DNA from: Umbelopsis ramanniana AG
Taxonomy: Eukaryota; Mucoromycota; Umbelopsidomycetes; Umbelopsidales; Umbelopsidaceae
Length of the DNA: 64,000 nucleotides
Reading direction: 5' to 3'
Assembly (NCBI RefSeq): GCF_025399195.1
Contig: NW_026252154.1
Location: 1-64,000 of the forward strand
The notes below the pieces were generated by a model. The model did not search any database, was not told where the DNA came from, and saw only the letters and a program-made list of their open reading frames with translations. Numbering within the stretch: the stretch's first letter is position 1; every line of letters begins with the position of its first letter. Below, piece after piece: positions 12,856 through 40,212 of this stretch. A program made the position numbers and the translations under genes.

Positions 12856-14865
12856 ATGCTATCGGCACTTCTTGCTCTAGCACTCCCCGTGGTAACCGCC
12901 TTTATAACTCCGGATGCGATATGGGGAAATAGTAAGTACCACCCCCGTTGGCATATCTTGGGTACTTTATAAACTGTGTGTAACGTCTAAAAATTTATAC
13001 AACAGATTGTGTCCGAGCCAATAGAGGTATCTATTGTTTTGGAGGTTTGCAACCAGGCCCAACCATTTCCACGAAGATGTATCATTTAGACATCTCAACT
13101 TCCTGGGATTCTACCGCACCACCATGGTCAGATTTGTCGGATTCCAATTCCAGCACAACGGTCCCAGCGATAAATTCAGCATTTGCCGGAGCTTCTACCT
13201 TATCAGACCACAGTAACATTTTAGTAAACGGTGGATCGACTGCTCCAGACCTGACCGCTGTTTCCAGTAGTACAGCTCAATTCGACACCAGAACGAACAC
13301 ATGGTCTGTGCCAGTCATTTCAGATCGGTCGCTGAAACAATCGTATGTCAATTTTTTCTCTGTTTAGTATTGGTGTGTGGTAAAATCTACAATGCATTTA
13401 AAATAACCTTTCGTAGACGATATTATCACTCGCTTTTGTCAGATGGTCAAGGTAGAATTTGGATATGGGGAGGGCGAGAGTAAGTTTTGTCGAGTACATC
13501 AATGGACGAAGACGAAAATAAGTGAGACTGAGCTTTCTGACGCTTATTGTTCACTTTTAGCACCGAACAGTACTACAACACTTGGGCTGTAATGGATACC
13601 ACAGTAAGAGCGGTGGTTAAATGTAGATAAGGCCATATCAGCATTATTAATATACACCTTGACATTGCAGACTTGGAGCATAAGCTACCCAGAAATACCA
13701 AACGCACCTGGTCCTAGAATACAGCATACTGCAACTATGGTTCCTGATGGTAAAATTATCATCATAGGCGGTTTAACTTATTCTCGCAATGTAACGGACC
13801 CGCTGGGTGGGCAAATACTAAATCCTGTTTCAATGGCCGACCTACTTCTATTTGATATGGCCACCGCAAAATGGACAAATCTAACTGCCGGTGGAAATGT
13901 GCCCGCTCCTAGACGGGAGCATACTTCAGTATTGAGTAAATAATTACTACCACATTATTCTATGCGGCCGAATTTGTCATACTAAGCTTTGTTGCCTTCG
14001 TAGGTCGTGATTCTTCTTCAATAATTGTATTCGGAGGCGGGGATCCAAGTAAGTCTTCTTTCGCTACATGTCCGACAATTTGTGTCAAATAGCCAACATA
14101 CAGTCTATTATAGGATTTAATAATGTTAATATGAACGATGTTTTTGTTCTCAACTTGACATCTTTACTGTGGAGCTCGCCATCAACCTCAAATGAACCAC
14201 CTCCTCCAAGAAAGTCCCACCAAGGTACCGTATTTCATCTTGTGTTTTAAATGTCAGGTATGGATAGGGCTTTACTAAAGGAGAACGTGTCTTACACGAA
14301 TATGTCTATCAGCTATTCTGGTCAAAGATTCAATGCTCATCATGTTCGGAAACAACGGTGAAGACAGCGCATACAATGATGTTCACATTATGGATACATC
14401 AACTTGGAGTTGGAAAACCCAGTATGATATAAACGATGATGAGCCAAAGGATACTGAGAGTATGGGCTCATCGGCTGGAGCCAACAATCAACATGTAATG
14501 TCTTTACAGGCTGAATTAGCCACCAAAGCTTTATTCGGCTCGATCATCTTGGCCAGTGCCTTAGCGGTAAGTGTAAATAGCAGTCTATACATGCTGAATT
14601 CATCCGCTGACATACACATACATAGATAATTGGTTTAATTTGTTTGATCGGTAACATCATATCTTATCATCGAACAAAAAGCCGTCAACGAAAGTCCGAA
14701 GCATTTGACAATGTTCTTTCTGAAAACTACCTACAAGATATTCGAGAACTTATCCGAATGGGAACTTTACATTCTCAGCTGCACTCGTCTATGACCCCAC
14801 AAAAGCCAGACCTTGAGGATGACATTAGTTCTCAAAAACCAAACGAGCAAGACTCACTTCCCTAG
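12856..14865 (+). CDS. Kelch-repeat (galactose-oxidase-like) single-pass membrane protein
   Basis: Beta-propeller protein anchored in a membrane. The start at 12856 gives a signal peptide (MLSALLALALPVVTA). Several kelch blades follow, recognisable by IYCFGGL, IWIWGG, IIIIGGL, IIVFGGGDP and IMFGNNG, with the conserved Trp and Tyr/Phe between strands (for example TAKWTNLTAGG and STWSWKTQY). A hydrophobic helix near the C terminus (SIILASALA joined to IIGLICLIGNII) is followed by a basic stop-transfer RTKSRQRKS and a cytoplasmic tail of about 70 residues. About nine short exons were joined by eye; the two around 13480-13680 are the least sure. Kelch proteins of this layout are common in fungi, but their ligands are mostly unknown, so I give no specific role. 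Confidence 0.8.
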
Positions 14866-15023
14866 ATCCAATTTTGAATTGTATTCAAATTCATGTAAAT
14901 TAAAATCCCCCCAGCAGCAATGTCACAATAATACAAGTCTATTAAAATGCCAACAACAAAAAGAATAAAACATGAGAATGAGTTGAAAATCAAAGCATCA
15001 AGCTAGATGTCTAATAGTAGAAG

Positions 15024-15026
<3 letters not shown>

Positions 15027-15062
<36 letters not shown>
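15027..15062. repeat. (AG)18 dinucleotide microsatellite
   Basis: Thirty-six bases of uninterrupted AG repeat lie in the convergent region between the kelch gene and the phosphatase gene. The surrounding 14866-15228 holds only 3' UTR-like AT-rich sequence, including an AATAAA near 14962. A run this pure is likely to vary in length between strains. Confidence 0.95.
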
Positions 15063-15066
<4 letters not shown>

Positions 15067-15228
15067 TAAAACGATATGAATTGACCAGAAGCCTATCGGC
15101 ATGATATAGTTCGGAACTGGGGTATACAGTCAGTGACATTCTTTTCTGTTCTTAGTTAATGTTGCTATCTCAAAGCCAGAATGGCTTATGGGCGCGATCA
15201 TATGGGACCAACTCTTCGTCAAAAATCT

Positions 15229-16038
<810 letters not shown>

Positions 16039-16183
16039 GGTACTGCTGGGTAAAAGGGCATATACCTGACAGCGGTCACAGTCAGCGCAAGTCTCAAACT
16101 TCCAGCCGTCAATTTGCTTATAAAAATTAAAGACGCCGCAGTCCTGTTCGTTCGTTTTCAATCTCTTACCACGAACCATTGCT
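16039..16183. promoter_or_regulatory. Short divergent promoter between phosphatase and SSL2
   Basis: Only 145 bases separate the two chosen start codons, so both genes must share this interval or place their promoters inside each other. No TATA box is visible. The longer phosphatase frame would reduce the gap to 4 bases. Confidence 0.5.
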
Positions 16184-19517
<3,334 letters not shown>

Positions 19518-19701
19518 AATCGTGCGTGATTGGAAGGATCGTGGTTTGGAAGATTTAGAGTTTGTAAGCTTCCCGGCTTCTACCAGTTCCAATTGTCTGC
19601 TTTGGGTTTATCCAGCATTTTCCCGCCCATCTCCATAGTCGATGTTTAACCTAGCATACTAACCAGAGAGCATCTCAATATGTGATATGTCGTTCATCAA
19701 C

Positions 19702-19707
19702 AATAAA
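19702..19707 (+). terminator. SSL2 polyadenylation signal
   Basis: AATAAA about 185 bases past the SSL2 stop and before the next gene on the same strand. This is the only canonical signal in the gap. Confidence 0.4.
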
Positions 19708-19908
19708 ATTTACACCATTGTATAGAAATGCAATATAAAAGCTCGGTCCATGAAAAAAAAACTTAACCGTCAGTCTCAAATAGGAACTTGACGTTTTTAA
19801 CAGTCACGTATCCGGAGTTTTGGTACCCAACTACAAATATGCCTTATTTTCCAAAGCTGAAAACTACACTTTACCTTCTCTTTCAGCTACAACTAAGAAG
19901 GAATCATT

Positions 19909-21141
19909 ATGGCTGCACAAAAGATCAACGTTGGTGTTATTGGATTTGGTAAGTACCCTATCTTCGAGTGACTCACTTTCCTGAGTACGATGTATCTGAC
20001 CGCATCATTAGGTATGTCCTCCAAGACTTTCCACTGCCCATTGATCGTCTCGTCACCACACCTTGTTCTTCACTCGATCGTTTCAAGCAACGACTCCTGC
20101 ACAAAGGTTTACCCACAAGCAAAGCATGTTGCCACCACTGCTGACCTCTTTGCTTCCAAGGACGTCCAGCTTGTCGTCATCACAACCCCCAACGAACTTC
20201 ACTTCCCACTGGCCAAGCAAGCCATGGAAGCCGGAAAGAACGTTGTTGTCGAGAAGCCATTCACAGTTACATCTCAAGAAGCTGCTGAGTTGGTTGAAAT
20301 CTCAAAGCGCACTGGTTTGGTGTGCAGTATTTACCAAAACCGACGATGGGACGGAGACTTGTTGACGGCCAAGAAGATTATTGAGAACGGACAGCTTGGT
20401 CGTTTGGTTGAGTTCGAGAGTCACTTTGACCGCTTCCGTAACTTTGTCAAGGCTGGATGGCGCGAACAGGATGTTCCCGGAAGTGGTATGCTTTATGATC
20501 TCGGCGCACATTTGATCGATCAAGGTAAGCAAGCATAAACATGCTGGGGGGCGGCAATTTAAGTGACTGGTTTTGGGATGGTAGTAGAGTATGTGAGAGA
20601 ATTTAGACTCATCCTTATTTTTTCCATAGCTCTCCATCTCTTTGGCAAGCCATACTCTGTCTATGGCGTAGTTGAAAACCAACGTCAATTGAAAGACTCT
20701 AGCATCGACGATGACTTTACTATCATCTTCCGTTATAAGACTGGATTGAAGGTCCTTTTGCGTTCCAGCATGCTTGCACGCCAAACCCCCGTCCTTCGAT
20801 TCTCTCTACGTGGTATGGATGGAAGCTATATCAAGCACTACCTTGACCCTCAAGAAGATCAATTGAAGTCTGGTCAAACTCCCAAGAATGCTGGGTTCGG
20901 TGTGGAGCCAGAGAGCCAATGGGGTACAATCAACACCGAAGTCAACGGAATTCACGTTGTTGGTAAGGTTGAGACCTTGTCTGGAAAGTACTTGGATTTC
21001 TACAACAATGTTGCAGAAACCATTTTGAAGGGCGACCTCAGCCACTTGGCTGTCAAGCCTGAACAAGGTTACGACACCATCCGCATGATTGAAGTCATTC
21101 GCCAGAGCAGCGACGAGGGTGGCAAGACCATTGTATTGTAA
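19909..21141 (+). CDS. Gfo/Idh/MocA-family NAD(P)-dependent oxidoreductase
   Basis: Sugar- or polyol-type dehydrogenase, probably cytosolic, of about 360 residues in three exons. The Rossmann start is KINVGVIGFGMSSKTFHCP, the G-x-G-x-x motif being completed by splicing inside the Gly codon. The conserved family motif is VVVEKPFTVT, with the catalytic Lys in EKP. The C-terminal domain has the dinucleotide/substrate site GSGMLYDLGAHLIDQAL. Closest familiar relatives by motif are scyllo-inositol dehydrogenase-like and fungal YMO1/YdgJ-type enzymes, but the substrate cannot be set from sequence. Codon use is biased to C-ending codons, suggesting good expression. A 96-nt-class intron splits the AHLIDQ/ALHLFG join. 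The gene ends before an AT-rich intergenic stretch. Confidence 0.88.
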
Positions 21142-22055
21142 ATTAGAAGATAAAAAAAAATGTCAAATAAACATATTGCTTCATTGCTCATGCATTATCT
21201 TGCTTGTCAGGGGAAGGCTTGTGTCATGGATGGAAAGAACATCAACTTGGAATCGATGATGAATTATTTGGATATTAGGCTGTTGAAAATGCAGTACTCT
21301 TTTATCTCTATTTTTCCCAAATACAGTGCCGACCGATCCACGTTAGTTTCAGCCCAGGCAACCCAGAGTACTTATTACGAATATTTTTTTATTTTATTTA
21401 TGGCTTTAAATGTGCACAATTGATTCTTTACATTGGATGCTAATATTGTGTTCCAATTTTTTTTTTTTTTTTATTAAAAAACTCCAGTATATTACAAAGT
21501 ATGTTTATGTTGATGTAAATACACCTGCATGCCATGATAGATTGCATCATTTGTAATGTATATAATTCAATAATATTTAGAGTATCCCAAAACTTCGCTT
21601 TCCATATGCTGTATCAACAAAATGAGACTTCACCTACGTCTCAAACGGTTGATTTCATTCCCTGCATAGAAACTGAGAATGTATTCCGGACCGTTGCAAC
21701 AATGTAGGGATGGAAACGTCAACATTTCGTGCATTGTTTGATTACAAGGGCATACCCTGTCTTCTCCGACGATAGTGCTAATATCATACCTTGCACAGTT
21801 TCCTTACTTGGCGCTAATGTTTTCATAGGAAAACAAGCTGTCCTTAGACTGCAAAAATGTCAAAAATGTATCAACCAAACAAATTTCCCATTGAGCAGAA
21901 ATCGACTTGCTTTGCCGCTTTAAAGACCTATAATATGTTTTTTATTAAATCGAAAATTGGGTAGAATGGTGTCATTGCCCTCGTTTAGAGTTGTGAAAGA
22001 TTGGATGCCCGCGAGGTCAACCAATATTGTGTGATGGTCATGGGAACACACAGGG
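21142..22055. other. Intergenic region before the CLC gene
   Basis: About 900 bases without a gene that I can support. It contains a T tract near 21458-21475 and several short open frames with no recognisable features. It should hold the 3' UTR of the oxidoreductase and the distal promoter of the CLC gene. Confidence 0.5.
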
Positions 22056-22079
22056 CCAATCAGGTCGAAAGTATAAAAA
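22056..22079 (+). promoter_or_regulatory. CCAAT and TATA elements of the CLC gene
   Basis: A CCAAT pentamer at 22056 is followed by TATAAAAA at 22072, ending about 55 bases before the ATG at 22134. The spacing between them is short, but the TATA position suits a core promoter. A second CCAAT lies near 22020. Confidence 0.5.
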
Positions 22080-22133
22080 ATATAAAATTGCTATTGAGAA
22101 GGGGTTACTGTTCGTTCTTTATTTTTTCATTCC

Positions 22134-25100
22134 ATGCCAGATGAAACAACCCCAATCTTGCATCACGTCCGTAGGCGTACCACGGGTAACACTGATTACG
22201 ACTCTCTGAATGACTCGGGCCGACCTTCCCGTCAAGATTCTCGGGTGTTACAATCAAGACGATCTTCATTCCACTTCATGAAGAGACGGACAGGAGCTTA
22301 TGACGAAGACTCTCAAGGCCTTATCAACGAGAACACTGGTATTAGAGTGTGGTATGAAAATTACTCCAGTATAGGTAAGTAATGTTGTGGATAGCAAGCA
22401 ATTTAACCAGTTCACCAATCGCATGCCGATAACTTGCTCATGTTTTGATATACCTGTTTCAGATTGGATCCACGATCACATTAAGGAAAAGTTGCGGCTG
22501 CGAAAGCTGAGATCACTGCGTGGCGTTAGGGGCTATATGAAAAATATGTTTGACGGTGCACAAGCTTGGATTCTAGTGACCATCATTGGACTGGTTGTAG
22601 CCGTCATGGCCTGGCTCATCGACATCATTCAAGAACTTTTGACGGATTGGAAAGATGGTTTTTGTGTTGAAACCTGGCGCTATAATCACAAATTTTGCTG
22701 CTGGGGTAAAGAAGGTAGGACTCCCTAGATGCTAATTAGTATTTGCATGTTTATTGTCTGCTGATATTTATTGTCTTCCGCAACCACCAGAGTATGAAGC
22801 ATGTCCAGCTTGGCAATCTTGGGCTGATATATTGGATGCGCAATCACATGAACGTCGATACTATGCAGCTATGGGCATGTATCTATTGTTTGGGGTAATA
22901 ATTTTTGCTGATCATATTCTTCCAGTCTTGTGAAGTCTTATTAACATGTCCTCTTAGCTTGTTTTTTGTGGTGCAGCTGCTCTCTTGGTCAAATACTCCG
23001 CTGAACGTGTGACTTCCCGTGTGCCTGCAGTTGCACCTACACACCGCTCATTCTCTCGTACTTCCTCGACGCTTTTACCACCACATGAAAACTTCGATCA
23101 TGAAAACACTGCCGCCAAGTCGCAAGCATCACCCTTGATCATTACCAAAACAAAAATGGCCTATTATTGTGCCGGATCTGGTATTCCTGAAGTCAAGGTC
23201 ATTCTAGGTGGTTTCGTCATCAAAGGATTTTTGGGTATAAAGACCTTATTTGTCAAGAGCGTTGGTCTGGTAGGTCTTATGATAGATTGGTCATTGAACA
23301 TCAAATGCGGTCTTTATTTTTCAAGCCTAACACACAATGACGATGTATAGATTTTGTCAACGTCGTCTGGTCTCAACTGTGGTAAAGAAGGGCCATTCGT
23401 CCATATCGGATGCTGTGTAGGAAATATTGCGTGCAGATTGTTCAACAAGTTCAACAAAAATGAGGGCAAACGTAGAGAGATACTATCAGCATCCGCTGCT
23501 GCGGGTGTATCAGTAGCATTTGGCGCTCCCATTGGTGGCGTATTGTTCAGTCTGGAAGAAGTGAGCTACTACTTTCCCATCAAAACTATGATCCGTAGCT
23601 ATTTCTGTGCTCTAGTGGCTGCTATGTTTTTGAAGGTACGTGAGAGACCATGCAAACCCCCTCCTTTATCTCATACTCATATACCTTGCCAATCCATACA
23701 CAGATTCTAAACCCATTCGGCACTGGAAAGATTGTAATGTTCCAAGTTCGATATGACAAGGAATATCATATCTTTGAGTTGTTCGGATTTGTTCTATGTG
23801 GTATTTTTGGTGTAAGTTTACATATCCATTTTATTCTCTTGCTTGTCCAATCAGCATCACTTATCCGTCTTTAGGGTTTGATGGGCGCTTTGTTTTCATA
23901 CTGCAACATTCGCTATCAACGACTCCGCAAGACTACGATTATAGGAAAATACCCAGTCTTAGAAGCTCTTGGCATCATGGCTATGACCGTTCTCGTCAGC
24001 TTTTGGAGCCCTTACGCTCGCATGTCTTTGACCGAATTCGTCACTAATCTGTTTTCCGAGTGTCTGCCCAAAGATGATAACGAAGGACTGTGTGCGTAAG
24101 TAGTATTTACACTTTTTCTGCTGTGTAATGATTTCACATCTACTGGTCATTGACAATGGTCTATAGAAAAACGGCAAGCGAAATTCCACCCTTAGTGTTC
24201 CTCCTTTTGTCAACGCTGGTCATCAAGTTGTTCCTGAGCATAATTACGTTCGGTATTCGCGTTCCAGGAGGTGTCTTTTTACCGTCTTTGGCTATTGGAG
24301 CCATCTTTGGCCGTGCCATCGGTTTGGTGATGCAATATTTGACACTGGAGTACCACGACAATTGGATCTTTGCAGCTTGCCCAGCGGATTTTGAAACTCA
24401 TGGGCGTTGTGTTATACCCGGCGTTTATGCTATGGTTGGAGCCGCCGCTAGTCTGGCAGGCGTTACTAGGACCACTGTCTCCTTGGTGGTCATTATGTTC
24501 GAGTTGACCCATTCTCTAACCTACGCTGTGCCAATTATGGCAGCAGTGATGATTGCCAAGTGGGTGGCAGATGCTTTCTTCCCCAGCGGTATATACGACC
24601 TTGTCATTGATCTGCAAGAATACCCATACTTAGAATCAAAGCGAGAATATATTCACAAAAGCGGCGTGTCAGAATTGACTGAATACCTGGAAACCATTGA
24701 TATCGAGAAACCATCTACAGTGAATGACTTGCGCAAGGCAACAGAAAGACTCGAAGCCCTTGGCTATGCAGAAGACGGCGGCTTTCCTATTGTTACAGAG
24801 GAGTGTACTCTGGTTGGATATATTGCATGCAGTGAACTTCTTCACGCTATTGATGTCGTCACCAAGCGTACACCGGACGGTGGCGAAGGCAATATTAAAT
24901 GCAATTTCAAGAGGACGACTGCCGACGAGTTTTCATCTACTCCAATGACATTGAGCACCAGTGGAAGTGCCATTTTCACTGAAAATGGAACCGAGCTGCA
25001 GAAACTTGGTGACTTTTCACAATATGTCGATCAGGTTGGTGCCATGTTTCAAGTTTATTTTCCTATATGGTGATTTCATTGTGGTCTATGATTGCTAAAA

Positions 25101-25308
25101 AAAAATACGTTTCTGTAATCCACAGGCGCCACTAACCGTTAATCAACATGCTTCGGTCGAACTTGTCATGGAGTTGTTCATCAAGCTTGGTGTTCGCTAT
25201 GTTTGCGTAACCAATCCATCTGGAAAATATCTAGGAATTATACACAAGAGAAGGCTACTTGCTTACCTGAAAGAACTTGAGGAAGAAGAGAGTGATGAAG
25301 ATGATTAA
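22134..25308 (+). CDS. CLC-3-like chloride/proton exchanger
   Basis: Endomembrane Cl-/H+ antiporter of the CLC-3/4/5 and yeast Gef1 class. About ten exons join into one protein. A charged cytosolic N terminus (residues 1-100) is followed by the transmembrane core. The anion-path motifs are [18 protein letters not shown] (gating Glu) and [16 protein letters not shown]. The proton glutamate of exchangers, as opposed to channels, is in [11 protein letters not shown]. Two C-terminal CBS domains follow: [20 protein letters not shown] in the first and [19 protein letters not shown] in the second, then an acidic tail EEEESDEDD. The presence of both glutamates argues for an exchanger in Golgi, endosome or vacuole, where it would supply counter-charge for acidification and support metal loading. 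Confidence 0.94.
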
Positions 25309-25547
25309 ATAGATAGACTCAATTCGAAGAGAATTTGTACAGAACCCATCATTATTTTTCCATTGTATAATTTTCACAACAAGAGAGAAAAGCAATAAAA
25401 TAAAAGCATAAAAATAATGAGAGTAACGGGGTGTTAAGGTCGTACGCAGTTGCGCGGTAAAGTTGATATTCACGGCCGGGCCTACTTGTAGTCTGATCTT
25501 TTGTGACACTCTGCTTCTCCACACTCTTTTGCTCTACCTCCAATATT

Positions 25548-26391
25548 ATGGCATCCACAATCGTCAACTCAAATCCTCCAAAGTGGATCGTTGGCTGGTT
25601 CTTTATTTCAAGCTTGGTGGTGTTTTGGGTAAATGACTCAACCGAGCTTATTAAGGAATGCTGATCTCGTACATTCTTGATTAACCTCCCGACTTCTAGG
25701 ATGCTGGTTACTGTCTTTTGAGGTAATGCGATGGCTTGCGGCCGTTCCATGCCGATCACTCCTATTAACCACTTGTATATCATTCAGACCCCTCAGTATG
25801 GCAGGTGGAAAGTACAATTGGATTTGGCGTCCTTATAATCTGTATGCTACTGTAAGTGGGGCATATTGTTTCAGGTACTAGGTTGTTTGCCCTCCTAGCG
25901 AAAATTTAAGAAATGTTCCACCTTTCCCTATACTAGGTCGATTACTTCTATGGACCTGAGGCAATTGCAGCAAACGATGGTTTTACAAGTGCTCAGTCCG
26001 TCATGAATGTTGTGGAGAACATCGTCAACCTCACCTATGTCTATCTCGCCACCAACCCCAAGATCAATGTTGGCTTTGCTAACTTGGTCGGATTCAGCGG
26101 TGCCGTTATGACTCTCTCAAAGACCATTCTGTACTGGCTCAACGATCATTGCTCTGGCTGGGCTCATACAAAGCACAACGATCTCCAAACTTTTATCACA
26201 CTTTGGGTGGTAAGTTGACGTTGTGGGCCTAGTTTTGGATTGCGTGTACTTACGAATACTGCTTTAACCCCTTTCAGATCCCTAACGGTGTGTGGATTGT
26301 TGTTCCCGCCATCATTACTGTTGTCCTTGGAACCGACTTGGTTAAGCGTATGGGTGGTGTTTCGGTAGCTAGTACAAAGAAAGTTCAGTAA
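25548..26391 (+). CDS. Conserved fungal four-helix membrane protein (EBP/EXPERA-like)
   Basis: Small polytopic membrane protein of about 180 residues from a family found across fungi but without an assigned function that I can name. The true start is at 25548 (MASTIVNSNPPKWIVGWFF). Exon 1 ends after SSLVVFW, exon 2 is a 23-nt microexon (25700-25722) encoding DAGYCLLR, and exon 3 starts at 25788 with PLSMAGGKYNWIWRPY. The rest reads NLYATVDYFYGPEAI, NGFTSAQSVMNVVEN, KTILYWLND and HNDLQTFITLWVIPNGVWI. Four hydrophobic segments and the WDAGYC...W.PY..Y..VD..YG pattern define the family; the topology resembles sterol isomerase-like EXPERA proteins, which is a guess about fold only. It sits 239 bases after the CLC gene on the same strand. 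A minus-strand frame across it is a shadow. Confidence 0.82.
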
Positions 26392-26846
26392 AAGTAATAA
26401 ATAGCATGCTCTCAAGAGCCTGGCGGTTTAATTTTACTTAAAAACGGAGAAAAGGAAAGAAAATATTTTCCGTAATATTTAGTTGGCCCTGAGGCAGCCA
26501 GTGTGGCACAGGTCAGAAGGTGGGCAACACTCGATCGGGAAAATAGGAGTTCTGTATGGGTATTATAGTTTTAGAACTACGAAGTGGGGTGGGCACTTCG
26601 GCTGGACCGCAGAGGCAGACTTTTGACAAGACCCAATAAAACAGTAAAAGTACCAAAATGGTATGCAGGCGTGTTCCCAGCATGCACTGTTTGGGATAGA
26701 TTTGCCTTTCCACATTAGCTGAATTGCGGAACTGGGGAAAACACTATTTTGTCTCCGGAATATTTGAGTTAATAAGTCTCCGTACTCACAGACACCGTCA
26801 CAAGCACTGCCTGGAAGCGGGGATAATAGCGAAATTTGACATCAGG

Positions 26847-26854
26847 TATAAATA
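26847..26854 (+). promoter_or_regulatory. TATA box of the ENOSF1-like gene
   Basis: TATAAATA about 70 bases upstream of the ATG at 26926, in a region ending with a CT-rich, CAAAC-type leader. Together with the codon bias of the gene, this suggests a strong promoter. Confidence 0.55.
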
Positions 26855-26925
26855 TCGGCTGGCTTCTCGTTCGTCTAAAGAACTACTCCATCTTTCAAAG
26901 CTTCTCCTCGTAAAACACATCAAAT

Positions 26926-28320
26926 ATGGTTCCAAAAGACATCACCATCACTTCCTATGAAGTCCGTGACATTCGCTTCCCCACCTCCAAAAGTCTCGAT
27001 GGTTCTGATGCCATGAACAAGGATCCTGATTACTCTGCCGCCTACGTTACTTTCTATACCGACTCTGACCTTATTGGCAGTGGTATGACCTTTACCAATG
27101 GACGTGGTAACGAAGTCTGCACAGTCGCTATTGAGGCTCTTGCTCCCAAGTTCGTTGGCAAGCGTCTTAGCGAACTCACAGCCAACATGGCCGATACCCA
27201 CCGCATCTGCACTGGAGACTCCCAACTTCGATGGATCGGTCCTGAGAAGGGTGCCATTCACCTTGCTACTGCCGCTGTCATCAACGCTATCTGGGATCTA
27301 TGGGCTAAGGCTGCTGGCAAGCCCGTTTGGAAGCTTGTCGCTGATATGACTCCCGAAGAGTTCATTCGTTGCATCGATTTCCGTTACATCACTGATGCTC
27401 TCACTCCCGAACAAGCCTTGGACATTCTCAAGGCCAATGAAGCTACCAAGCATGAGCGTGAAGCTGAGATGCTTGAGAAGGGTTACCCTGCTTACACCAC
27501 TTCCGCTGGTTGGCTCGGTAAGTTATTGACTATTCGATGTGTAAAATGTTTTACCCCCGCCGTGTGTGAATACATAAACTGACTTTACCCCATTTGGCTT
27601 ATAGGTTATTCAGATGATAAAGTCCGCCGCTTGGTAAGAGAAGCCAAGGCAGAAGGTTTCACTATCTTCAAGCAGAAGGTTGGCTCTGACAAGGCTTCTG
27701 ATGTTCGACGTGCAGCTCTTCTTCGTGAGGAAATTGGCGAGGATGGTGTATTGATGATGGATGCCAACCAGGTTTGGGATGTGCAAGAGGCTATCGATTG
27801 GATGCAAGATCTTCTTCCTTTCAATCCTCTCTTCATTGAGGAGCCCACTTCTCCCGATGATGTCCTCGGCCATGCTGCTATCCGTAAGGCTTTGTACCCT
27901 CGCACCCGTGTTGCAACTGGTGAACACATTCAAAACAGAATCATCTTCAAGCAACTCTTCCAAGCTGAGGCTATCGATTTCTGCCAGATCGACTCTTGCC
28001 GTGTCGCTGGTGTCAATGAGATCCTTGCTATCCTTTTGATGGCTAAGAAGTTCAATATCCCTGTTTGCCCACACGCTGGCGGTGTTGGTCTCTGTGAATA
28101 CGTCCAACATCTTTCCCTCATTGACTATATCTGCGTCTCTGGTACTACCGAAGGTCGTGTCCTTGAATATGTTGACCATCTTCACGAACACTTCTTGGAC
28201 CCTGTCGTCATGAAGAACGGAAGATACACCGCTCCCCGTGCTCCAGGCTACAGCATTACCATGAAGAAGCAATCCATTGAGGACTATACCTTCCCTACTG
28301 GCAAGATTCACCAGTCATAA
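26926..28320 (+). CDS. ENOSF1-like L-fuconate dehydratase (enolase superfamily)
   Basis: Mg2+-dependent sugar-acid dehydratase of the mandelate racemase/enolase superfamily, closest in pattern to ENOSF1 and bacterial L-fuconate dehydratase; the likely role is L-fucose (or related deoxysugar acid) breakdown. Two exons (26926-27517 and 27605-28320) give about 435 residues, the family length. The catalytic Lys pair is in FKQKVG. Metal ligands appear as MMDANQVWD, FIEEPTSPDD and ATGEHIQN, and the catalytic His region is CPHAGGVGLCEYVQHL. The N-terminal capping domain opens ITSYEVRDIRFPTS. No mitochondrial presequence is obvious. Codon use is the most biased of the window, pointing to strong expression. 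Fuconate versus another six-carbon acid cannot be settled by eye. Confidence 0.9.
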
Positions 28321-28691
28321 AGACCCCCCTCCACCTCCATCTCATTTTTTCAAGCCAATCATGTGCAATCATATATTTCGCATAGATTCGAATTTTCATA
28401 AAGGCCATCTATTTCGTCTTTCTCTAACTTCTAAATAGCTCAAATAACGCCTACGGCTCGTTGGTTTTATTTTTTCTCTACCACTTTGTACAATTGCCTT
28501 GATAATAAAAAAGCCATGAACGTAATTCTTTATAGAGCGTATGGGATGCGGTCTTCTTATTGGTGTGATTACCCAATGTGAACTTTATTTTTTATGATGT
28601 TGGGACATTTCGCGGGCCGATACCCCACACTCCCTTCATGGCCAAAGCCGAATACATAATATAAGCGAAATATCGCAAAGTGAGGTCTATT
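28321..28691. other. Convergent 3' region between ENOSF1-like and ABCC genes
   Basis: About 370 bases where the plus-strand dehydratase and the minus-strand ABC transporter end towards each other. It contains AATAAA near 28504 for the dehydratase. No other gene was seen. Confidence 0.5.
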
Positions 28692-34149
<5,458 letters not shown>

Positions 34150-34597
34150 GGTAGAAGATCAGGAAGAAGGATAGTTCTGCGTCTTTTGTCTGTTCCTGTA
34201 AGCTTTCAATGTTGCAACGTGTCGCCCCTGTGGCACAGTCTGACTGCGCAACATTTTTGCTGTGCTTAGTTCTGAAATTGGTAATTTCATTTTTTTCGCT
34301 TCTTCAGATCTTTGTATTCTATCACAAGTGCCAGCAGATCCGAAGTATTTGAATGGTTCAATAAAGGCGTCCACTCTTTCTGTCGTGTCAAAGTCTGGTT
34401 TGTCGCACGCCTTCAAAGCTCCACGTCTGCTTTGCAATTTACAGCAATGAGAAATCCTAACTGTTACAACTCTTATGGATCGCCAGAAACAAGGACATAC
34501 ACGTTACCACTACCTGATCTCACAATCCTGTAAAGTGCAAAAACACTTGTCGTCCTATGCTTTTATTTGTATTGTTTACAATGGGAGTTGTCTATTT
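34150..34597. other. Gap between tandem ABCC genes
   Basis: About 450 bases holding the promoter of copy 1 and the 3' UTR of copy 2. A minus-strand frame at 34159-34437 exists directly upstream of copy 1, but it shows no membrane or ABC features and no clear splice join, so I do not call it. Confidence 0.5.

Positions 34598-40212
<5,615 letters not shown>

Noticed and set aside
21160-21423. Plus-strand frame after the oxidoreductase
   Set aside because: Poor codon use and no features; lies in the 3' UTR and AT-rich gap.
25352-25783. Minus-strand open frame of 143 codons
   Set aside because: It lies antisense to exons and introns of the four-helix membrane gene, whose spliced plus-strand product is convincing. 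The frame has no recognisable features.
34159-34437. Minus-strand frame just upstream of ABCC copy 1
   Set aside because: No ABC-transporter or membrane features and no clean splice into the transporter start; most likely 5' UTR.
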